Shown in pieces: positions 36,439 through 41,196 of a DNA stretch of 41,196 nt; the first letter of the stretch is position 1; every line of letters starts with the position of its first letter. Source of the stretch: Exilibacterium tricleocarpae (GTDB lineage Bacteria > Pseudomonadota > Gammaproteobacteria > Pseudomonadales > Cellvibrionaceae); contig NZ_ML660093.1 of the NCBI RefSeq assembly GCF_007004655.1, forward strand, positions 1 through 41,196. The letters run 5' to 3'. Made by a program: the position numbers and the translations under genes. The notes under the pieces were generated by a model that saw nothing but the letters and a program-made list of their open reading frames with translations, searched no databases and was not told the DNA's origin.

Positions 36439-36452
36439 TTGACACAAATCAA
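36439..36452 (+). promoter_or_regulatory. FNR/ANR-like box upstream of hvfA
   Basis: TTGACACAAATCAA matches the FNR consensus TTGAT-N4-ATCAA at nine of ten fixed positions. A -10-like CAAAAT at 36473-36478 lies about 31 bases beyond its centre, the spacing of a class II activator site, giving a start near 36486 and a leader of about 90 bases before hvfA. Binding by a different Crp/Fnr protein is possible. Confidence 0.5.
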
Positions 36453-36578
36453 TGCATATTTTCGAAACTAATCAAAATGACCCCGGTCATAGTAGGCGAC
36501 ATCGCGGCGCCTAAGTGGTCGAGATGATAATTGAGATTGTTAAACCCAAAGCAAAACTCGCGTAACTAGGAGAGAACT

Positions 36579-36959
36579 ATGGCGAAGAAAACTTTGACCC
36601 CTCTGGCAGCAGCGGTAGGTGCCGCTTTTTTGGCGTCCGCAAGCCTGACCTCGGCCGCTACCACCACCAGTGCCGAAAACCCGTTTGCCGCCGATGAGCT
36701 GCAGGGCGGTTACAACCTCGCCGGCAACCACGCCGAAGGTAAGTGTGGCGAAGGCAAGTGCGGCGAAGGTAAGAAAGGTGAAGGAGAAGGCAAGTGCGGC
36801 GAAGGGAAGTGCGGCGGCGACAAGAAAGGTGAGGGCAAATGCGGCGAAGGTAAGTGCGGCGGTGACAAGAAAGGTGAGGGCAAATGCGGCGAAGGAAAAT
36901 GCGGCGGCGATAAAAAAGGTGGTGAAGGCAAGTGTGGCGAAGGTAAGTGCGGCGGTTAA
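36579..36959 (+). CDS. hvfA: HvfA-type RiPP precursor with ten EGKCG motifs
   Basis: 126 residues. A signal peptide (PLAAAVGAAFLASASLTSA) is followed by a short conserved leader (ENPFAADELQGGYNLAGN) and a low-complexity core from about residue 52. The core has ten EGKCG units, eight of them in four doublets separated by GDKKG-type spacers, and all ten cysteines of the protein lie in these units. This is the hallmark of precursors modified by MNIO (DUF692) enzymes. The ATG at 36579 has AGGAGA at 36568-36573. It is followed by the MNIO enzyme and DUF2063 partner genes. By family knowledge the product is a periplasmic metal- (likely copper-) binding modified peptide; metal and modification are inference here. 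Confidence 0.9.
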   Translation: MAKKTLTPLAAAVGAAFLASASLTSAATTTSAENPFAADELQGGYNLAGNHAEGKCGEGKCGEGKKGEGEGKCGEGKCGGDKKGEGKCGEGKCGGDKKGEGKCGEGKCGGDKKGGEGKCGEGKCGG

Positions 36960-37024
36960 ACCCCGGCTTATCTGAGGCAACTACGCCCGTGGCAGTAACA
37001 GTCGCCAGTTAGCGTCTGCCACAG

Positions 37025-37057
37025 ACAACAGCCCGCCCCGTATCGGCGGGCTGTTGT
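37025..37057 (+). terminator. Hairpin between hvfA and hvfB (attenuator/terminator)
   Basis: A perfect 13-bp stem ACAACAGCCCGCC (37025-37037) and GGCGGGCTGTTGT (37045-37057) with a 7-base loop, followed by TTATAT and a TTTTT run at 37070-37074. The immediate T-tract is weak, so partial termination is plausible. This would give more hvfA than hvfB/hvfC transcript. It could also protect the hvfA mRNA 3' end. Confidence 0.7.
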
Positions 37058-37074
37058 TTATATAAGGTGTTTTT

Positions 37075-37159
37075 CTTAGAGAGTTCCTTAGAGAGTTCCT
37101 TAGAGAGTTCCTTAAAGATTTTCTTAAAAGAGTTTCTTAAAGGGTTTCTTAAAGAGTTT
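37075..37159. repeat. Seven-unit 12-bp tandem repeat before hvfB
   Basis: Units begin at 37075, 37087, 37099 (all CTTAGAGAGTTC), then 37111, 37123 (13 bases), 37136 and 37148 (CTTAAAGAGTTT-like). The array sits between the hairpin and the hvfB ribosome binding site (GAGGAG at 37174-37179). It is non-coding on the plus strand. Unit identity falls from left to right, suggesting recent duplication at the left side. Confidence 0.88.
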
Positions 37160-37187
37160 CTCAACCCGCGCCCGAGGAGTTTCAGTT

Positions 37188-38105
37188 GTGAAAAGTATCT
37201 CCCCAACCCGTGCCGGCAACCCGGACCCAACCCATCCACATGGCGTCGATCATGTCGTCAGTGGTGCCGGCCTCGGCTTGCGTCGCAGTCTGTTGCACGA
37301 TCTGCAGGATTTGACCACCGCTGATATTGATTTTATGGAAGTGGCGCCGGAAAACTGGATTGGCGTGGGCGGCCGCCTCGCCGGGCAATTGCGCGACTAC
37401 ACCGAGCGGTTTCCATTTGTTTGTCACGGCTTGTCTCTGTCTATCGGTTCGCCGAGCCCGCTGGATTACGATCTGGTAAAAAGCATCAAAGCATTTATCA
37501 AACAACACGGCGTGCGCCTGTATACCGAACACTTGAGTTACTGCAGTGATCAGGGACATCTTTATGACCTGATGCCGATTCCCTTTACCGAGGAAGCCGT
37601 GCACTATGTGGCCGGGCGTATACGCGAAGTGCAGGACATACTCGAACAGCGTATCGCCATGGAAAACGTATCCTATTATTGCGCCCCGCACCAGGAAATG
37701 CGCGAAATCGAATTTATCAATGCCGTGATCGCCGAGGCCGACTGCGATCTGCTGCTGGACGTCAACAATATTTATGTCAACAGTATCAATCACCGCTACG
37801 ATCCACTGGAATTTCTCCAGCAACTGCCGGGTGAGCGGGCGGTGTATGTACATGTGGCCGGTCACTACGACGAGGCTGAGGACCTGCGGGTCGACACCCA
37901 CGGCGCCCCGGTGATCGCCTCAGTGTGGAATCTGTTGGACGCCGCCTATGCGCGCTTTGGCGTGCTGCCGACCTTGTTGGAGCGGGATTTCAATATTCCC
38001 GCCACGCCGGAGTTACTGGCGGAGGTCGACCAGATCAAAGCGATTCAGGCGCGCTATGCGACCGCCGCTGTTGCCGCTGACACCGGCGCTTTGGTACGAG
38101 GTTGA
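37188..38105 (+). CDS. hvfB: MNIO (DUF692) multinuclear iron oxidase HvfB
   Basis: 305-residue TIM-barrel enzyme of the DUF692/MNIO family (relatives of MbnB) that oxidises peptide cysteines. Likely metal ligands are H80 (CHGLSLSIG), E114/H115 (YTEHLSY), E159 (AMENVSYY), D191 and N193 ([11 protein letters not shown]), H222/H226 (YVHVAGHYD) and D236/H238 (VDTHGAPV). The start is GTG at 37188, 8 bases after GAGGAG. The hvfC start follows 3 bases after its stop, so the two are coupled. The substrate is presumably the EGKCG peptide encoded upstream. Confidence 0.93.
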   Translation: MKSISPTRAGNPDPTHPHGVDHVVSGAGLGLRRSLLHDLQDLTTADIDFMEVAPENWIGVGGRLAGQLRDYTERFPFVCHGLSLSIGSPSPLDYDLVKSIKAFIKQHGVRLYTEHLSYCSDQGHLYDLMPIPFTEEAVHYVAGRIREVQDILEQRIAMENVSYYCAPHQEMREIEFINAVIAEADCDLLLDVNNIYVNSINHRYDPLEFLQQLPGERAVYVHVAGHYDEAEDLRVDTHGAPVIASVWNLLDAAYARFGVLPTLLERDFNIPATPELLAEVDQIKAIQARYATAAVAADTGALVRG

Positions 38106-38108
38106 GCG

Positions 38109-38891
38109 ATGGCCACCAATGGTAGGGGAGCAGAGGCAGAGCCTGTGAACGAACCCGTCTTTAAAACTGTGCAGCTCCAGTTTGCCGCACACCTGCGCGA
38201 CCCCGCCGCCAACCCGGCGCCGGCGGATGTGGAAGATCGCCGGATGGGCATCTACCGGGACCTGATCTACAAAAATATCGAGGGGTTTATCAGCGGCGGC
38301 TTCCCGATTTTGCGACAGCTCCTGGACGATCGGGCCTGGCATGGGATGGTCAGGGATTTCGTCAGCCGGCACGTCAGCCACTCGCCTTATTTTCTCGAGA
38401 TCAGCCAGGAATTCCTCAAGTATTTACAGGAGGAGCGGCAGCCGCAACCGGCCGACCCGCCGTTTATGCTGGAGCTTGCGCATTACGAGTGGGTGGAGTT
38501 GGCCCTTGATGTCTCCACCGAGCAACTGCCTGGCGGCGCGCCGCAGGCGGTAACCGACTACCTTGCCGCCCGGCCGCGGGTCAGCCCGCTGGCTTGGTGT
38601 TTGTCTTACCAGTATCCTGTTCATCGGATCGGACCCGATTACCAGCCCCGGCAGCCCCCGGCGCAGCCAACCTTCCTGATTGTGTATCGTAACGCTGCCG
38701 ATCAGGTGAAATTTATGGAGAGCAATGCGGTAACGGTGCGTTTGCTGTCCATTCTCGAGGAGCCGTTGACCGGTGACGCTGCCCTGGCGCAGTTGGCGGC
38801 AGAGATGCAGCACCCTGATCCCGGGGCCCTGAAAGCGGCCGGACAGGAACTGTTGGCGAAGCTGCATCGAGCCGAAATCGTCTATTTCTAG
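38109..38891 (+). CDS. hvfC: DUF2063 partner protein HvfC
   Basis: 260-residue protein of the HvfC/DUF2063 (putative DNA-binding-like N-terminal) family, the usual partner of HvfB. The N-terminal domain is seen in RRMGIYRDLIYKNIEGFISGGFPILRQLL and the following SPYFLEISQEFLKYLQE. The C-terminal part (about 160-255) resembles the winged domain of RiPP recognition partners and may bind the HvfA leader. The ATG at 38109 has GAGG at 38098-38101. No hvfD/DoxX-type membrane gene follows; the next gene is a porin about 300 bases on. Confidence 0.88.
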   Translation: MATNGRGAEAEPVNEPVFKTVQLQFAAHLRDPAANPAPADVEDRRMGIYRDLIYKNIEGFISGGFPILRQLLDDRAWHGMVRDFVSRHVSHSPYFLEISQEFLKYLQEERQPQPADPPFMLELAHYEWVELALDVSTEQLPGGAPQAVTDYLAARPRVSPLAWCLSYQYPVHRIGPDYQPRQPPAQPTFLIVYRNAADQVKFMESNAVTVRLLSILEEPLTGDAALAQLAAEMQHPDPGALKAAGQELLAKLHRAEIVYF

Positions 38892-39045
38892 CTTTGTCGC
38901 TGTCATTTTTCCGCAGCAATACTGTCATTGCTTTGTCGTATTTGCTGTTTCTTTAGGCGCCACATTGCCACTTCGGCTGAAAAACTGTACAAAAAATCTA
39001 CACGATGAGCTTTTTTCGATAAAAAGACACGATTTATTCTTCTCT

Positions 39046-39063
39046 CTGTAACAAAAGTGACAC
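39046..39063 (+). promoter_or_regulatory. Pho-box-like site upstream of the porin
   Basis: CTGTAACAAAAGTGACAC matches the E. coli Pho box CTGTCATAAAACTGTCAC at 14 of 18 positions, with the 11-base repeat spacing. A weak -10 (AGAATA, near 39074-39079) lies about 11 bases downstream, as in PhoB promoters, and the porin ATG follows at 39189. Further CTGTCAT heptamers occur at 38899 and 38921, 22 bases apart. The fit is suggestive, not proof. Confidence 0.5.
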
Positions 39064-39188
39064 ATACCCCTCCCAGAATACACCCCGTCGATTTGTGAAG
39101 TTTTTATTGCAGTGCTATGACTTAATAACTGCCGACATTGAACCAGGACTGATTCATTTACTAAAAAACTCGAGATGAGGATAAATCC

Positions 39189-40262
39189 ATGAATAAAGCG
39201 CTTCTGCTTTCAGGATTGACCGCTTTTGTAACGGCGCACGTCAGTGCAGGTACGGTCACCACCGACGGCCCCGATATCGTTATTAGCACCAAACCCGGGT
39301 TGTCTGTCAAGACTGCCGACGACAAATATTCTTTCGGGATCGGCGGTCGTATTATGTGGGATTACAACCGCGCCGAACTCAATGGCGAGGCCGACGAAAA
39401 CGAGCTGTCAGTGCGCCGGGCGCGCCTGGCGTTTACCGGCAGCGCCGGTGACTGGAGTTTCAAGTCTCAGTTCAATCTCGGCGAGGACGGTAGCGATGCC
39501 GGCGATGTGGAGGACCTCTACCTGCGCTACAACGGCTGGGGCAAAGCTGCCAAGCTGACCATCGGTCGCCAGCGGGAGCCCTTCGGGTTGGAGCAGCTCA
39601 CCAGTTCCAACGATATCAGCGTGCTGGAACGCTCGGCGATCACAGAAGCCTATGCGCCGCCGCGCACCAGTGGCGTTCAGCTCTCCGGTGCTCTTGGAAA
39701 ATCCCTCTACTACGGCGTCGGTGTATTTGAAGGCGACGGTGAAGAAGATCGATCCGCTGATAAGGTCAATGTCACCGGGCGGGTGGCATTTGCGCCACTG
39801 GTCGACAAGGGACGCCTGGTGCACCTGGGTGCCGCCGCCTCGACCCGCCTCAATATCGACGTGGTGGGCCTCGAGTTTGCCGCCGTCTATGATGCCTTTC
39901 ACTTCCAGAGCGAATGGCAGCAGGGGGATGTAGATTCTATCGACGAGAAGCTGGACGGTTACTACCTCCAGGCCGGCTGGATCATCACCGGTGAGAGTCG
40001 ACCCTACAAAGACGGTAAATTCAAGCGCGTTAAACCCAACGGCAGCGCCGGCGCCTGGGAAGTAGTGTTTCGCTACGAAGACGGTGACGGTAATTTCAGT
40101 GACATCGAACTGGGCAACGTTGATGCAGAGGCTTACACCCTGGGCCTGAACTGGTATTACAACAATAACGTTCGCTTTGGTGTGAATTACACCGATGGGG
40201 AGTCCAACAACTTCGACAACGACGGCGAAGAGTTTCGTATTCGCGCGCAGTTCGTGTTCTAA
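39189..40262 (+). CDS. Phosphate-selective porin O/P family outer-membrane protein
   Basis: 357-residue porin of the Porin_O_P (OprO/OprP) family. The signal peptide ends near TAHVSA (residue 20). Typical family stretches are FGIGGRIMWDYNRAEL, LSVRRARLAFTGSAGDWSFKSQFNLGED, LYLRYNGWGKAAKLTIGRQREPFGLEQLTSSND and ERSAITEAYAPPRTSGVQLSG. It ends in Phe (IRAQFVF), as expected for barrel assembly. The ATG follows GATGAGGATAAATCC. A Pho-box-like site upstream supports a phosphate or polyphosphate role; other anions are possible. A strong terminator follows, so it is probably monocistronic. Confidence 0.9.
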   Translation: MNKALLLSGLTAFVTAHVSAGTVTTDGPDIVISTKPGLSVKTADDKYSFGIGGRIMWDYNRAELNGEADENELSVRRARLAFTGSAGDWSFKSQFNLGEDGSDAGDVEDLYLRYNGWGKAAKLTIGRQREPFGLEQLTSSNDISVLERSAITEAYAPPRTSGVQLSGALGKSLYYGVGVFEGDGEEDRSADKVNVTGRVAFAPLVDKGRLVHLGAAASTRLNIDVVGLEFAAVYDAFHFQSEWQQGDVDSIDEKLDGYYLQAGWIITGESRPYKDGKFKRVKPNGSAGAWEVVFRYEDGDGNFSDIELGNVDAEAYTLGLNWYYNNNVRFGVNYTDGESNNFDNDGEEFRIRAQFVF

Positions 40263-40276
40263 ATCCCGTCCCCGGT

Positions 40277-40310
40277 CAAAAAGCCCGACCTTTCCGGTCG
40301 GGTTTTTTTT
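40277..40310 (+). terminator. Rho-independent terminator after the porin
   Basis: Stem CCCGACC (40284-40290) / GGTCGGG (40296-40302), loop TTTCC, then eight T at 40303-40310, with AAAAAG before the left arm extending the pairing. A textbook terminator 22 bases after the porin stop. Confidence 0.92.
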
Positions 40311-40507
40311 GGCATTTTTGTGCGCCCGCTTGGGGCGGTTTGCACCAACTCGAACCAACGGGTGGCTGTGTTGTCAACAAAGCACTCACTGCGCCCCGGA
40401 GTTGTCGCGGCGGGCGACCAGAGGCGGTGGTGTAAAGCGGCCGCTTCGGCTAAACTCTTGGCGCTGCGCGCGCAAGTGCGCGCGGGTGTGGCTCATTCGA
40501 GGTGTTT

Positions 40508-41196
40508 ATGTCTCATTTTCGCTGTCGTTTTTTATTTATCGTTGTCGCGTCGGTGCTGGTCTCTGCCTGTGCCACCCAGACCCAAAATCAAAACCCAAGT
40601 CCAAACTCAAGTCCAAACCAGGATCAGGACCTGAACCTGGAGTGGGAGGAAAATCCGGTCGACCCCTGGGAGGGGTTTAACCGGTCGATGTTCGCGTTTA
40701 ACGACGGCGTGGATACCTATTTTCTCAAGCCCGTGGCCAAGGGGTATCGGGCTATTACCCCTGATCCGGTGGAAAACAGTGTCAGTAATGTGTTCGGTAA
40801 TTTGTTGGAAATCCGTAACGTCATTAACGATGTGCTGCAGTGGAAATGGGGCAAGGCCGGGAACGACAGCGGCCGCTTTTTAATCAACTCGACCATTGGC
40901 ATTGCCGGCCTGTTTGATGTGGCTGCGAAAATGGGCCTGGAGAGGAATGACGGCGAAGACTTCGGCCAGACGCTGGCGACCTGGGGTGTCGGCTCGGGTC
41001 CCTACCTGGTGCTGCCGCTGTTTGGTCCGAGCAATGTCAGGGACGGTCTCAGCTTCCCGATCGACGCCTTTTCCGACCCGATCCGCTACATCGACCATGT
41101 GCCGACCCGCAATTCCATCAACGGGGTCCAGTTGATCAGCACTCGGGCCGGGCTTTTGCAGGCGGAGTCGCTGATCAGCGGCGATAAATATGTTTT
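40508..41196 (+). CDS. mlaA: MlaA (VacJ) lipoprotein, 3' end beyond window
   Basis: 229 codons up to the window end; the C-terminal part is missing. MlaA is the outer-membrane component of the Mla retrograde phospholipid transport system. The ATG at 40508 has GAGGTG at 40499-40504. The lipobox VSAC puts the lipidated Cys at residue 21. A low-complexity Asn/Gln/Pro/Asp linker (QNQNPSPNSSPNQDQD) follows. Family motifs seen are VDPWEGFNRSMFAFNDGVD, NVFGNLLEIRNVINDVLQ, RFLINSTIGIAGLFDVA and EDFGQTLATWGVGSGPYLVLP. The linker is encoded by small CCAAACTCAAGT-like direct repeats. Confidence 0.95.
   Translation, partial: MSHFRCRFLFIVVASVLVSACATQTQNQNPSPNSSPNQDQDLNLEWEENPVDPWEGFNRSMFAFNDGVDTYFLKPVAKGYRAITPDPVENSVSNVFGNLLEIRNVINDVLQWKWGKAGNDSGRFLINSTIGIAGLFDVAAKMGLERNDGEDFGQTLATWGVGSGPYLVLPLFGPSNVRDGLSFPIDAFSDPIRYIDHVPTRNSINGVQLISTRAGLLQAESLISGDKYV

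Overview
The window looks like chromosomal DNA of a marine-type gammaproteobacterium, probably in or near Cellvibrionales. This rests on GC-rich coding DNA, the order yfjD-ypjD-ffh-rpsP-rimM-trmD-rplS-xerD-dsbC-hom-thrC-recJ (close to that of Pseudomonas and relatives), the divergent tesA/ybbA-ybbP pair and a Gram-negative envelope set (DsbC, MlaA, porin). The genus is an inference and I cannot fix it from the sequence. No rRNA, tRNA or CRISPR array was seen.

Layout: 1-316 is a non-coding repeat block with a perfect 31-bp-stem palindrome. 317-13553 is a conserved housekeeping block: a CorC/CNNM-type membrane protein, a CcsA-like membrane protein, the SRP GTPase, the S16-RimM-TrmD-L19 translation operon, XerD, DsbC, two threonine-pathway enzymes and RecJ. 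13592-15282 is a lower-GC accessory island with a YopT/C58-like cysteine protease whose upstream reading frame is broken. 15283-22193 is a signalling region: a small lipoprotein, a large FecR-TPR-beta-barrel outer-membrane protein, a CHASE2 class III nucleotide cyclase, and a divergent Crp-type cyclic-nucleotide regulator. 22199-26480 holds a peroxide-defence group: an unknown protein, DUF3501, an Fe-S/CCG-domain protein, rubrerythrin and a divergent OxyR. 26820-34939 carries tesA, ybbA, ybbP and hrpA. 34940-35349 is a second copy of the repeat family seen at the left edge, followed by an alpha/beta hydrolase that lacks its nucleophile serine.

The most notable system is at 36439-38891: a secreted Cys-rich RiPP precursor with ten EGKCG motifs (HvfA type), its MNIO/DUF692 enzyme (HvfB) and DUF2063 partner (HvfC). 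It has an FNR-like box upstream, and a hairpin plus a seven-unit 12-bp repeat array between precursor and enzyme. The window ends with a Porin_O_P family porin preceded by a Pho-box-like site, a strong terminator and the 5' part of mlaA.

Two regulatory circuits can be proposed. In the first, the CHASE2 cyclase would make a cyclic nucleotide sensed by the adjacent Crp-like protein, with the FecR/TPR barrel and perhaps the lipoprotein as envelope partners. In the second, OxyR would drive the rubrerythrin/Fe-S/DUF3501 set. The Hvf cluster probably makes a modified, metal- (likely copper-) binding periplasmic peptide.
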